Source: DATBJG01 sp963790545
Lineage (GTDB): Bacteria; Acidobacteriota; Vicinamibacteria; Vicinamibacterales; JAMQPK01
Direction of reading: 5' to 3'
Assembly: GCA_963790545.1 (NCBI GenBank)
Contig: CAWBPA010000024.1
Location: forward strand, 372,001 to 436,000
DNA: 64,000 nucleotides
Notes under the pieces: generated by a model
The model's database searches: none
The model's input: the letters and a program-made list of their open reading frames with translations, nothing else
What the model was told of the DNA's origin: nothing
Made by a program: the position numbers and the translations under genes
In this document: positions 12,388 through 21,604 of the stretch, piece after piece
Layout of the letters: every line of letters starts with the position of its first letter
Numbering within the stretch: position 1 is the stretch's first letter

Positions 12388-14768
12388 ATGACACGAGCCA
12401 CAGAGTGGCAGTCGTCGCTACGCGCCACGTGGGTCTCCTGGTGGAATACGCCGTGGAGGCGCCGCGCCATCCTGGCTACGGGCGCCGTCGCGGCGGGTCT
12501 CATCGTTGTCTTTGGGTATTACTACGTCGTCCTGGGGCGTCAGATCGACGAGCGCCTCAACGGCGAACGCGAACGCGTTCTGCCCCGTGTCTTCGCACGA
12601 CCGCTCGAGCTGTACCCGGGACAAGCGGTCAGCGTCCGTCAGTTGTTCGATCGACTGAACGATCTGGGCTACGTTCAGAAGAGTCGCGCTGAAAACCCCG
12701 GGGAGTTCGCGGCTGTCGACGAGGTCGTCACGCTGGTGCCGCGCGGGGGCACGCATCGGAATCGTCTCGTCAGGGCGACCTTCCGGCGAGTGCGGCAGCG
12801 GAACTCGAAGCAGAAGCCGATGGTCCGGGCTGCGGAAGACCTGACCGGACCCATTACCCGACTCGAGGTCTGGTGGCAAGCCATCCGCCCGCGTGACGCT
12901 GGAATCGCCTTTACTGACCACCCTCATCAATGCCAGCCGTCAGAAACGGCGTCAGGTGCCGCTCTCGGCGATCCCCACACGCATGGTTCAGGCGGTTCTG
13001 GCAATCGAGGATCGCCGCTTTTACGCCCACCCCGGCATCGATCCCATTGCCATCGTCGGGGCCGCCATCACCAATGTCTTCGGTGACAAACCCTATCTGT
13101 CAGGCGCGAGCACGCTGACCCAGCAACTCGTCAAAAACTTTTTTCTGACGCCTGAGAAGTCGCTGAGACGGAAGCTCCTCGAGCAGTTCATGGCGCTCAT
13201 CCTCGAGCGACGTGCGTCCAAAGATGAAATTCTCGAGCTGTATCTGAACGAGGTCTATCTCGGTCAGCGGGGCTCGTTTGCCATTCATGGGGTCGCGGAA
13301 GCCGCGCGGCTCTTCTTTGGCAAGGATGTCGGAAACCTCACGCTGGCTGAGTCTGCTACGGTTGCCGGCATGATCCAGTCGCCACCGGCACTCTCCCCGT
13401 TCAATGCGCCGCAACGCGCACGCGATCGGCGCAACGTGGTCCTGCAGGCCATGGTGGACGCCGACTACATTTCGGCAGATGCGTCAACCCGAGCCTCGCA
13501 TGAGCCCATGATGGTGGTCGCGCGGGCGCTCGACGCCGAAGCCCCACACTTTGTCGATGCCGTGGGCGAAATGCTGGCCGAGCGCTACGCCGAGCTGACG
13601 GCCGACACCCAGGGGCTCGACGTGTACACGACACTCGATCTCCATTTGCAGCGGGTAGCCGAAGACGCCGTGCGGGATGGCCTCAAGCGTGTTGACACCG
13701 CTCTTTCACGTCGGCGCCGTAAGGTCGGGCCGGCGCAAGCTGCGCTGATTGCCGTCGATCCGCACACGGGCGACATCCTGGCCATGGTCGGGAGGCCGGT
13801 CCTACAACCAATCGCAGTACAACCGGGCAACCCAAGCCCGGCGGCAGCCAGGCTCGGTGTTCAAGCCCTTCGTGTATCTCGCAGCATTTGAGGACGCGGC
13901 CGAGCAGGGACGCACCGACATCACCCCCGCGTCGATCGTGCTCGACGAACCAACGACCTTCCTGGACGGGGAGAAGGAGTGGGCCCCGACCAACTACGAG
14001 AACGAGTACGACGGTGCGATCACCTTCAGGCGCGCGTTGGCGATGTCGAGGAACGTGGCCACGATCAAGGTCGCCGAGCAGGTCGGATTCGATCGGGTGG
14101 CCGCGCTGTGGAAGTTGGTTGGCGTGGGGACGGCGCCACATGCGTATCCGTCAATCGCGCTCGGCGTCTTCGAGGCCACCCCCTACGAAATCGCGCAGGC
14201 GTACACGTTGTTCCCGAACGAAGGCGTCGTCCGCGAACTGCGAATGCTCCTCCAGGTGACGCACGGCAAGGACACGATCAGGATACCGGCGGCCAAGGCT
14301 CGAACCGTCGCCAGGTCGGACGCCACCTTTCTCGTCACCAACATGATGCGGAGCGTCATCAACGAAGGTACGGCCGCAAGCGTGCGCGCCGCGGGCCTGA
14401 GAGCCGACGTAGCCGGCAAGACCGGTACGACCAATGATCTGCGCGATGCGTGGTTCGTCGGTTTCACACGCGATTTGCTGACCGTGGTCTGGGTAGGGCT
14501 CGACGAGAATCAGGGGCTCGGACTCAGCGGTGCGCAGGCTGCACTTCCCATCTGGACCACCTTCATGCTGCGCGCGCTGGCAGGCGAACGGGAAACGCCA
14601 TTTCCGGTGCCGCAGAACGTGTCATTTGCCACGATCGATCACGACTCTGGAGATCTCCCCACACCTTATTGCCCTCGTGTGCTGAACGAGGCCTTCCTCG
14701 TCGGCACCGAGCCCACGAAACTCTGTGAGTTACATCGAGAGGGCGCACTGGAACGACTGGAGAGATAA
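12388..14768 (+). CDS. PBP1-type bifunctional peptidoglycan synthase (frameshifted twice)
   Basis: Three frames together give a class A penicillin-binding protein of about 790 residues. In order: a cytoplasmic tail and one membrane helix (to about 50); a UB2H-like region with QLFDRLNDLGYVQ as in PBP1B; a GT51 glycosyltransferase with AIEDRRFYAHPGID and GASTLTQQLVKNFFL; and a transpeptidase with SxxK in PGSVFKPF, SRN, and GKTGTT. It polymerises lipid II and cross-links peptides in the periplasm. Frame changes fall near 12858 and at 13790-13793 (an extra A in GTCGGGAGGCC). Both lie inside conserved sequence, so I read them as sequence errors. PBP1B-like because of UB2H; PBP1A is the alternative. 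Confidence 0.88.
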
Positions 14769-14796
14769 GGGCCGACGGGGGCCAGGGCGATGGGGC

Positions 14797-14802
14797 TATA
14801 AT
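14797..14802 (+). promoter_or_regulatory. Perfect -10 box, near-leaderless xdhC
   Basis: TATAAT ends 6 bp before the GTG of xdhC. A transcript starting the usual 6-8 nt downstream of the -10 would begin at or next to the start codon. No TTGACA-like -35 is visible at the expected distance. Confidence 0.6.
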
Positions 14803-14808
14803 TCACCT

Positions 14809-15709
14809 GTGAACCAGGAAGTGTTCTCGGCTGTTGCGGCCGCACTGGAACGAGGGCGAGGAAGCGGCCCTCGTGACCATCGTGTCGGCGCAGGGATCGA
14901 CGCCCCAGCGGGTCGGCGCCAAGATGGTCGTGTTTGCCGATGGCCGAACCGTCGGCACGATTGGCGGCGGTTGCTACGAGAACGATGCCTTCTGGAAAGC
15001 GCGCGAAGTCCTGACGACGCACAAACCACAGGTGGTCCGATACGAACTGACGGACGATTTTGCGGAAGAGACGGGCTTGATTTGCGGGGGCCAGATGGAG
15101 GTCTACATCGAGCCGGTCGAGCCCGCTCCACGGTTGTATGTGATCGGGGCTGGACATGTCGGTCTTCACCTGGCGCGGCTCGCCAAGGCGACCGGGTTCC
15201 GCACCTACGTGCTCGACGACAGGGAGAAGTTCGCAAACCGCGAGCGCTTTCCGGACGCCGACGAAGTCGTGGTGGACAACATCTCCGACTGGCTGCACCG
15301 CACCGACTTCCCCGCCAATGCCTACGCCGTGGTCGTGACGCGCGGACACCGACACGATTTGGACGCTCTCCGCGCACTGGCCGCGCGGGATCTGCGGTAC
15401 GTCGGCCTCATCGGCAGCAAAGCCAAGGTCAAGCGGATTTACGATGTACTCCTCGAGGAAGCCATGCCGCCTGAATGCCTCTCACGCGTGCATGCGCCAA
15501 TTGGCTTCGATATCGGCGCTGTGACACCAGAGGAAATTGCGGTGAGCATCCTGGCCGAACTCATTGCCGTGCGCCGCGGAAAGATCGACGATCCACATGT
15601 GGCCGCCGTGTCGAAACGATGGGGAAAGGCGGTCCACAGTCCACAGTCCACAGTCGACAGTCCACAGTCGTCAGTCGACGTTTCACGATCGAGGCTCGAC
15701 AATCGCTAG
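14809..15709 (+). CDS. xdhC: XdhC/CoxI family protein (frameshifted near the start)
   Basis: The first dozen codons (VNQEVFSAVAAALE) and the rest (GEEAALVTIVSAQGSTPQR onward) are in different frames, joined near 14850. The remainder is typical: GGGCYENDAF in the first domain, then a Rossmann-like domain with VIGAGHVGLHLARL, and YVGLIGSKAK. XdhC proteins insert or sulfurate molybdenum cofactor for xanthine dehydrogenase-type enzymes; no such enzyme is adjacent. The last 25 residues (HSPQSTVDSPQSSVD and on) are encoded by a 7-nt repeat array, so the true conserved end is near residue 265. A TATAAT lies immediately upstream of the GTG. Confidence 0.85.
15634..15680. repeat. Heptamer array (CCACAGT), read as the XdhC tail
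   Basis: Six 7-nt units ending in CAGT: three CCACAGT, then CGACAGT, CCACAGT, CGTCAGT, plus a partial unit. The array lies inside the 3' end of the xdhC frame and is translated as a Ser/Gln/Val/Asp-rich tail. Same period as many other spacer arrays in the window. Confidence 0.85.
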
Positions 15710-15762
15710 TCGGCGCATCCTGCTCGGCGTCCCGCTATCAGGTCACGCGATCCGCTGTGTTG

Positions 15763-15768
15763 TATACT
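15763..15768 (+). promoter_or_regulatory. -10 box of the hrcA-grpE-dnaJ operon
   Basis: TATACT, 8 bp upstream of the CIRCE operator. The transcript would begin about 15775, inside the operator, giving a leader of roughly 20 nt. No clear -35 is seen. Confidence 0.55.
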
Positions 15769-15770
15769 TG

Positions 15771-15797
15771 TTAGCAGTCGAGCCAACTGACTGCTAA
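15771..15797 (+). promoter_or_regulatory. CIRCE operator (HrcA binding site)
   Basis: TTAGCAGTC, nine bases, then GACTGCTAA: a perfect 9-bp inverted repeat with N9 spacing. It differs from the CIRCE consensus (TTAGCACTC-N9-GAGTGCTAA) by one symmetric change. It is the known binding site of the HrcA repressor. Its last A is the first base of the hrcA ATG, so bound HrcA would block both the transcription start and the translation start of its own operon. Confidence 0.93.
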
Positions 15798-16849
15798 TGT
15801 CACCGAGAGCCATTCCTGATCGCGCACGGCAGATACTCGGCGTCCTCGTGCGCGAGTACATCCAGACCGGCGAGCCCGTCGGATCCATTCTGATCTCGCG
15901 TCGCACGTCGCACAGCGTTTCGTCGGCAACGATCCGCAACGTGCTGGTCCGCCTCGAACAGGAAGGCTACGTGTCTCAACCCCACACGTCCGCGGGGCGC
16001 GTGCCAACCGATCTCGCGTACCGCGTGTATGTGAACCAGCTGCTGGAGTCGCGCCGCTATACGCGGACGGTTCCCGCCGTGGAGGCCCGACTCCGCGAGC
16101 AGGCCGGGACACCCGCCCTCCTGGACGATGTCCTCAGCAGTGGGTCGCAGGTGCTCTCGCGAATGTCTCGCCACGTCGGGTTTGCCGTCGCGCCGTCCAA
16201 CGAACGCGCGGTGTTTCACGAGATTGATTTCGTGCCGCTCGGTGGATCGACCGTCCTCGTGGTCGTCGTCGCACGTGGTGGACAACTGTCGAGGAAGGTG
16301 ATCGACGTCGGCGAGTCCCTGAAATCACACGAACTGCGTCAGGCGGCCAATTACCTCAACAAGGAGTTTGCCGGCCGGCCACTCAGTGCGGTGCGTCAGG
16401 CCATCGTGGAGCAGATCAAACACGAACGGATGCTTGCCGACGCGTTGTTCGCACGCGCGATGCGGCTGGGCCGTTCGAGTTTCGAGGAACTTCCGTCGGT
16501 GACCGCACTCTTTATCGATGGCACGGCATCGCTCGTCGACGAGGCCTGGCAGCATACCGGTGGGGTCTCGCGTCCCATGTTGAGTGCGCTCTTGAAGATG
16601 GTTGAGGAAAAGCAGCGCCTGGTGCGAATTCTGAACGAGTACCTCGATGGTCCTGGCTTGACGGTCGTCATCGGGACGGAACATTCGACGCCCGATCTGC
16701 ATCCATTCAGTCTGGTCCTTTCCGCGTACGGTGATGGATCCGGCACGGTCGGCATCATCGGCCCGACGCGCATGCGCTATTCACGAGCGATCGCCGCGGT
16801 CGACGGCGTCGCACTCGCCGTATCCCGCGTACTGAACGAAGGCAATTGA
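15797..16849 (+). CDS. hrcA: Heat-inducible transcription repressor HrcA
   Basis: A 350-residue protein. The N-terminal winged helix (about 1-80) has ARQILGVLVREYIQTGEPVG and SSATIRNVLVRLEQEGYV with HTSAGRVPT. The rest is the HrcA GAF-like and dimerisation region with GLTVVIGTEHS near the end. HrcA represses chaperone genes by binding CIRCE and needs GroEL to stay folded, so it is relieved by heat. A CIRCE site overlaps its own start codon, which shows autoregulation. The ATG has no Shine-Dalgarno sequence. The stop lies 1 bp before grpE. Confidence 0.96.
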   Translation: MSPRAIPDRARQILGVLVREYIQTGEPVGSILISRRTSHSVSSATIRNVLVRLEQEGYVSQPHTSAGRVPTDLAYRVYVNQLLESRRYTRTVPAVEARLREQAGTPALLDDVLSSGSQVLSRMSRHVGFAVAPSNERAVFHEIDFVPLGGSTVLVVVVARGGQLSRKVIDVGESLKSHELRQAANYLNKEFAGRPLSAVRQAIVEQIKHERMLADALFARAMRLGRSSFEELPSVTALFIDGTASLVDEAWQHTGGVSRPMLSALLKMVEEKQRLVRILNEYLDGPGLTVVIGTEHSTPDLHPFSLVLSAYGDGSGTVGIIGPTRMRYSRAIAAVDGVALAVSRVLNEGN

Positions 16850-16850
16850 C

Positions 16851-17429
16851 ATGTCCACCAAGAACGCCGCCAAAGGCCCGAAGGTCGCCGTCGACGCGGC
16901 CCAGCAGGCGGATCAGATGACCGAGGAGGGCGCGCCCGATTCCGCCCCTCAGGATGCGTCCGAGGCGCTTGTCGCCGAAATTGCGGAGCTCCGACACGAA
17001 CGGGACGAACTGCGTGATCAACTTCTGCGCAAGGCCGCCGATTTCGATAATTACCGCAAGCGCGTCGAGCGGGACCGCCGCGAGATGGTCGAGCTGGCGG
17101 CGCAGGATCTGCTGAGCGAGCTGCTGCCGGTTCTCGATGACTTCGAACGAGCACTCGAGGCCGACGTGGCGCCGGGCGCGGAGTCGTACCGGGATGGGGT
17201 GGAGCTGATCTACAAGCAACTGCAGGACCTGCTCAAGAAGCGCAGCGTCACACCCATTGAGGCAGTCGGAACCGACTTCGATCCCCACGTCCATCAGGCT
17301 GTCGTCCACGAAGACAGCACGACTCATCGCGACGGCGAAGTCATCGCCGAACTGCGACGCGGATATCGACTGGGCGATCGTCTGCTCCGCCCGGCAATGG
17401 TGAAGGTGGCCAAGCGTGAGCAAGCGTGA
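16851..17429 (+). CDS. grpE: Nucleotide exchange factor GrpE
   Basis: A 192-residue protein with an acidic, low-complexity N-terminus, a long coiled-coil (about 40-90) containing LLRKAADFDNYRKRVERDR, and the C-terminal beta domain with VGTDFDPHVHQAV. GrpE releases ADP from DnaK. Its ATG is one base after the hrcA stop and its end overlaps dnaJ by 14 bp, so the three genes form a tight CIRCE-controlled operon. dnaK itself is not in the window. Confidence 0.96.
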   Translation: MSTKNAAKGPKVAVDAAQQADQMTEEGAPDSAPQDASEALVAEIAELRHERDELRDQLLRKAADFDNYRKRVERDRREMVELAAQDLLSELLPVLDDFERALEADVAPGAESYRDGVELIYKQLQDLLKKRSVTPIEAVGTDFDPHVHQAVVHEDSTTHRDGEVIAELRRGYRLGDRLLRPAMVKVAKREQA

Positions 17430-18558
17430 TTATTACGAGGTCCTGGGCGTAGGACGCGACGCCAACGACCAGCAGATCAAAAGCGCGTACCGCAAGCTCG
17501 CGCTGAACCACCATCCAGACCGAAACCCGGGCGACAAGTCGGCCGAAGAAAAGTTCAAGGAGGCCGCGGAGGCATACGCCGTGCTCGCCGACGCCCAGAA
17601 GCGCGCCGCGTACGACCGCTTCGGACACGCAGCAGTTTCCGGGGCGGCTGGTGGCCAGGGATTCGATCCCACCATCTTTGCCGATTTCGGCGACATCCTT
17701 GGCGGTCTCGGGGACGTCTTCGGCTTCGGAGACCTCTTTGGTGGCCGGCGGCGCGGCGGACCGCAGCGCGGTTCCGATCTTCGGTACGACCTGGAAATCT
17801 CGTTCGACGAGGCCGCCAAAGGGACGGAAACGACGATCCAGGTGCCTCGTCTCGAAACATGTAGCACTTGTCATGGGACTGGCGCGGCATCCGGCACCTC
17901 GCCGGTCACCTGCCCGCAGTGCCGAGGCACAGGCCAGATCCGTCGTCAACAAGGCTTCTTCACCATCGCTCACACCTGTGGCCAGTGTCGCGGCGCGGGA
18001 CGTATCGTCCAGAAGCCGTGCCCGACATGTCATGGCGCCACACAGGTCCAGGCCGATCGCAAGCTCACGGTCAAGATCCCGGCGGGAATTGCGACTGGAC
18101 AGCGCCTCCGCCTGCATGGCGAGGGCGAACACGGCATGGGCGGCGGTCCACCGGGCGATCTCTACGTCGTCATCGGCGTCCAGGAACACCCCTTCTTCCG
18201 GCGTGACGGGAACGACCTCGTGTTCGAGATGCCGGTCAGTTATCCGACGTTGGCACTGGGCGGCGAGATCACCGTTCCAACCCTCGACGGAACCGACAAG
18301 CTGAAGATCCCTGAGGGAACGGCGGCCGGATCGACGTTCCGGTTGCGCAGCAAGGGGATGCCAGACGTATCGGGACGCGGGCGCGGCGACCTCTATGTCA
18401 ACCTGCAGGTCGATGTCCCGAAAAAACTGACCAAGGACCAGAAGGCACTCCTCCAGCAGCTGGCCAAGGCCCTGCCCACGGACAAGTTCGAGCCTCGGGC
18501 ACAGGAGATGGCAGAGGACAAGAACCTGTTCGATCGCGTGAAAGACATTTTCGGGTGA
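17416..18558 (+). CDS. dnaJ: Chaperone DnaJ
   Basis: A 380-residue type I Hsp40. The J domain (1-70) has the HPD triad in LNHHPDRNPG; a Gly/Phe-rich stretch follows (about 75-115). The zinc-binding domain has CSTCHGTG, CPQCRGTG, CGQCRGAG and CPTCHGAT, the fourth repeat ending in AT instead of the second glycine. Two C-terminal substrate-binding domains complete it. It stimulates DnaK ATPase and delivers unfolded clients. GTG start at 17416, overlapping the end of grpE, which points to translational coupling. Confidence 0.96.
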   Translation: MSKRDYYEVLGVGRDANDQQIKSAYRKLALNHHPDRNPGDKSAEEKFKEAAEAYAVLADAQKRAAYDRFGHAAVSGAAGGQGFDPTIFADFGDILGGLGDVFGFGDLFGGRRRGGPQRGSDLRYDLEISFDEAAKGTETTIQVPRLETCSTCHGTGAASGTSPVTCPQCRGTGQIRRQQGFFTIAHTCGQCRGAGRIVQKPCPTCHGATQVQADRKLTVKIPAGIATGQRLRLHGEGEHGMGGGPPGDLYVVIGVQEHPFFRRDGNDLVFEMPVSYPTLALGGEITVPTLDGTDKLKIPEGTAAGSTFRLRSKGMPDVSGRGRGDLYVNLQVDVPKKLTKDQKALLQQLAKALPTDKFEPRAQEMAEDKNLFDRVKDIFG

Positions 18559-18573
18559 TAAGACACCCGACCC

Positions 18574-18605
18574 GGACGTAGCGCGGGGGCTTTAGCCCCG
18601 CGTAA
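18574..18605. repeat. Dispersed palindrome (GTAGCGC family)
   Basis: ACGTAGCGCGGGGGCTTTAG followed by CCCCGCG: one hairpin of the GTAGCGC family (CGGGGCTAAAGCCCCCG on the other strand) between dnaJ and prmA. It may end the heat-shock operon transcript and it lies just upstream of the prmA GTG. Confidence 0.75.
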
Positions 18606-18615
18606 GAGAGCCTGC

Positions 18616-19476
18616 GTGACACGCCTCTGGCCGGCACTGGAAATTCAACTCCCTCACGACTCTGATCACACTCTTTCCGAGCTCCTCCTGGCCCGCCTCG
18701 ACGATTTTCAGCCAACAGCCATTCAGGAGCACGATCAAAACCTCTGGTGCGTGTTCTTCGCGGCTGCGGAACTTCGCGATGAAGCCGGGCGTGCTGTCGC
18801 TTCGGAGTTCCCAGCACGCGGGATCGTGTGGCGCATTCTGGACGTCGATGACGAAGACTGGGCCGTCCGCTCGCAGGCACGATTGCATGCCGTCACTGTT
18901 GGCAAGCTCGTGGTCGCCCCACCGTGGGACATCCCCCCATCCCCGGCAGGCGCGTCGACGATTATCGTGATCGAACCCTCGATGGGCTTCGGAACCGGTC
19001 ATCACGCCTCGACGCGGCTCTGTCTGGAAGCCCTTCAGAAGCTCGACGTCTCTGGCCGTCGAGCGTTGGATCTTGGAACCGGGAGCGGCGTGCTGGCCAT
19101 TGCCGCCGTGCTTCTCGGCGCAAAGGATGTCGTGGCTGTTGAATCGGATGCAGACGCCTTGGACTCGGCGCGTGAAAATGCCGCACGCAACCACACTGAC
19201 GCGGCAACCACGTTCGCACTCGCGGATTTTCGCGTGGCCACTCTATCGCCGGCTTGGCTCGTGATGGCGAATCTGACCGGAGCCATTCTGCTCGGCACGC
19301 TGGAGCGGGTCTTCGATTTGGCCGAGCCGGATGGAATGCTGATTCTGAGCGGCTTTACGTCAGAGGAGCTGATCGCGCGTCAGGATGGTCCTGTCGCCAC
19401 ATCTCCGCACGTTCAGATCGTCGATCAGCTCGACGAAGAAGGATGGCGGTGTCTGGTGCTCAGAAAGCAGGCCTAA
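18616..19476 (+). CDS. prmA: Ribosomal protein L11 methyltransferase
   Basis: A 286-residue SAM-dependent methyltransferase. The N-terminal part (about 1-110) is the substrate-recognition region of PrmA; the catalytic domain has FGTGHHASTRLCLEAL, then the SAM loop ALDLGTGSGVLAIAA, and NL in place of the usual NI in the MANLTG motif. PrmA trimethylates L11 in the large ribosomal subunit. GTG start at 18616. The last codons and the stop (KQA, TAA) fall inside a copy of the dispersed AAAGCAGGCCT palindrome. Confidence 0.9.
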   Translation: MTRLWPALEIQLPHDSDHTLSELLLARLDDFQPTAIQEHDQNLWCVFFAAAELRDEAGRAVASEFPARGIVWRILDVDDEDWAVRSQARLHAVTVGKLVVAPPWDIPPSPAGASTIIVIEPSMGFGTGHHASTRLCLEALQKLDVSGRRALDLGTGSGVLAIAAVLLGAKDVVAVESDADALDSARENAARNHTDAATTFALADFRVATLSPAWLVMANLTGAILLGTLERVFDLAEPDGMLILSGFTSEELIARQDGPVATSPHVQIVDQLDEEGWRCLVLRKQA

Positions 19477-19556
19477 AGGCCTGCGCTACGTACGTAGGCG
19501 TGACCCCAGGAGTGAAATCGGCCCATGTACGTAGCGCAGACCTTTAGGTCTGCTTT
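19464..19556. repeat. Inverted pair of GTAGCGC-family palindromes
   Basis: Left copy AAAGCAGGCCTAAAGGCCTG plus CGCTACGTACGTAGG; right copy GTACGTAGCGCAGACC plus TTTAGGTCTGCTTT in the opposite orientation, with about 30 bp between. It spans the prmA stop and the 3' end of the convergent permease gene, so it could end transcription from both sides. Confidence 0.8.
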
Positions 19557-19571
19557 ATAGATCCCCGCCTG

Positions 19572-20849
19572 TCAGAGCAGCCCAAAAAACACCCAACAGA
19601 TAAACGCTCCGACGAGGGTCATCGAGAGTCCCCAGGCGAGCAATTTATTGAAGAGCAGACGATTGTCGGTGCCAAGGGGCGCCGCAGCCAGGCACAGCGC
19701 ACCGGTTGTCGACAGCGGCGAAATGTCGACCAGGTGCGCGCCAACGTTCATCGACGAGACGAGCGCCATCGTGTCCCCGCTGCCGAGCCGCTCGATGAGG
19801 CCGGGCACGGTGGGAAGAAATGCCGGCAGCACCACACCGCTCGTACTGCTGTAGATCGAGATGAGGCCGGTGAAAAAGGCGGCGACGGCCGTGGCGCTCG
19901 CCGGTGTGGCCATGCGCGCAAGGAAATCTACAAACAGTTCCATCCCTCCGGTCTTTTCGAGCAGGCCGATCAGCACGGTGACGCCGGTGACCATCATGAT
20001 GACCTTCCAGGGCATCTTGCGAATGGCCTCCGTCTCGTCGGCCGCGCGCGCCAGCGTCAGAAGGATGGCGCCGGCAAACGCGCCCATGCCGACGTTGAGC
20101 TTCAAGGTGATGACCGCCACGATGAGCGCAGCAATCACGCCAAGCGTCAGCCAGTGGCGCAGCTCGAATCGCTCGCTCTGAGCCTCCCCGTCAGGCAGTG
20201 CCCCGACCCCGACAACGGCGTCGGCCTGAACGTGCGTGCGTTGTGCGAACAACCGCCACCCTCCCAGCAGGAAGTAACCGCCAAACGCCACCGCAGCGTG
20301 CGCGATGAGATTGTTCAGGTAAATGGGCCACTGCACGTCGACGAGGCCGATCTTGGGCAGAATGCCAGCCACGATGATCCCGGTTGGCGCAAAGGGTGAG
20401 AGCGATCCGGCGCTGGCGCCGTTGCCAATCATGATGGCCATCAGAAAGGCGGAGATGCCGTACCGGCCGGCGACGGCCATGCCCATCGGCGCGATCAAGG
20501 CGGCCGAAGCAATGTGGCCAGGTCCGATCGAGGCGAGGCCGGCCGTGAGCACGAAAAACATCATGGGGATCACGCCGGCATTCCCGCGGCACAAGCGAAC
20601 CGCCCGGTGCGCAATGCGATCGAGGGTCCCGTTGACCTGCGCCTGCGCAAAGAGCAGCGTCACGCCGACCAGTGTCAGGAACAGGGACGTCGGAAATCCA
20701 GCGATCACCTGATCCACGCTCATGCCACCGAAATACACGCCCACGATCCAGGCAAGGACAATGGCCAGGAACCCCACGTGCACGCTGGAAGTGCAGCTGA
20801 CCAGGAGGGCCAGAATCAGCGCAGCAACCGAAATGGCGGCAAGACTCAT
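19572..20849 (-). CDS. MatC-like dicarboxylate permease (ion transporter superfamily)
   Basis: A 425-residue membrane protein with 11 to 12 hydrophobic segments and no signal peptide cleavage site. The N-terminal third resembles the MatC N-terminal family (putative malonate/dicarboxylate carriers), with IVGVYFGGMSVDQVIAGFP and the GNGASAGSLSPFAPTG loop. The C-terminal half repeats the fold with STSGVVLPAFLPT and DISPLSTTGA, typical of SLC13/CitMHS-type carriers. It likely moves a C3 or C4 dicarboxylate across the inner membrane. The substrate is inference. Its ATG overlaps the rsmE stop by 4 bp, so the two form an operon. Confidence 0.8.
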   Translation of the reverse strand: MSLAAISVAALILALLVSCTSSVHVGFLAIVLAWIVGVYFGGMSVDQVIAGFPTSLFLTLVGVTLLFAQAQVNGTLDRIAHRAVRLCRGNAGVIPMMFFVLTAGLASIGPGHIASAALIAPMGMAVAGRYGISAFLMAIMIGNGASAGSLSPFAPTGIIVAGILPKIGLVDVQWPIYLNNLIAHAAVAFGGYFLLGGWRLFAQRTHVQADAVVGVGALPDGEAQSERFELRHWLTLGVIAALIVAVITLKLNVGMGAFAGAILLTLARAADETEAIRKMPWKVIMMVTGVTVLIGLLEKTGGMELFVDFLARMATPASATAVAAFFTGLISIYSSTSGVVLPAFLPTVPGLIERLGSGDTMALVSSMNVGAHLVDISPLSTTGALCLAAAPLGTDNRLLFNKLLAWGLSMTLVGAFICWVFFGLL

Positions 20850-21589
20850 GACAGGTCACCCCAAATAAACTGCAGCAGGGTCAGCGCTGCAACGGGCGTC
20901 GCATCCGCACGAAGTGTTCTCGGGCCAATCCGCACGAGGCGAAAGCCGGCACCAGCCAGCAGATCAGATTCGGTGGACGTCCATCCCCCTTCTGGCCCGA
21001 CCAGCACGAGGGCGGCGGACGGACGTGGCTCGTCGCGAAGGGTGTCGACTGAGCGTCCTTCAGGGAGTGAGGGCTCGACCAAGACCAGCCGAATCCCCTG
21101 GTCGGCTGTGTTCTCGACAAGACTGGTCAACGTGACCGGTTCGCGCACGCTCGGCACGACGGCGCGCCCGCATTGCTTGGCCGACGACACGGCAATCCGT
21201 TTCCATCGCTCGACCCGTCGCGCCCGGAGAAGCGTCTCCAGGCTCGTTTCGGTGCGAGCTGACACGACAGGCAGCACTTCGGCCACGCCCACCATCACCG
21301 CATCGCGCACCACGTTGTCCATTTTGTCGCTCTTGAGGACCGCCTGGGCCAACGTCACGGGAACAACTGGCTCCGGCACCGGATCGCGCGCCTCGAGAAG
21401 CGTGAGACGGACGCGCCCGCGTTCAGCGGACTCGACGCGTGCCGAAAACTCTCCACCCCGTCCGTCGAACACGGCAACCACGGCCCCAGGCGGCAACCGG
21501 AGGACGCGCGTCAAGTGCTGCATCTCATCGACTGGCAGGACGACGGTCGACTCGGTCGGCGTCAGGTCCGGAGCATAGAAACGATGCAC
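20846..21589 (-). CDS. rsmE: 16S rRNA (uracil-1498-N3)-methyltransferase RsmE
   Basis: A 247-residue SPOUT methyltransferase. An N-terminal PUA-like part (1-70) with DEMQHLTRVLRLPPG is followed by the knotted catalytic domain with LVGPEGGW and IGPRTLRADATPVAAL, the SAM-binding loops of the family. It methylates U1498 of 16S rRNA. GTG start at 21587-21589. A CATAAT on the minus strand ends 5 bp before it, so the message is probably leaderless. The gene's 5' side faces a large inverted array of 7-nt units. Confidence 0.93.
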   Translation of the reverse strand: MHRFYAPDLTPTESTVVLPVDEMQHLTRVLRLPPGAVVAVFDGRGGEFSARVESAERGRVRLTLLEARDPVPEPVVPVTLAQAVLKSDKMDNVVRDAVMVGVAEVLPVVSARTETSLETLLRARRVERWKRIAVSSAKQCGRAVVPSVREPVTLTSLVENTADQGIRLVLVEPSLPEGRSVDTLRDEPRPSAALVLVGPEGGWTSTESDLLAGAGFRLVRIGPRTLRADATPVAALTLLQFIWGDLS

Positions 21590-21594
21590 GGGGG

Positions 21595-21600
21595 ATTATG
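21595..21600 (-). promoter_or_regulatory. -10 box for rsmE
   Basis: Minus strand CATAAT, five bases before the GTG start codon. The start of transcription would coincide with the start codon. It lies at the edge of the heptamer array. Confidence 0.5.
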
Positions 21601-21604
21601 GATC

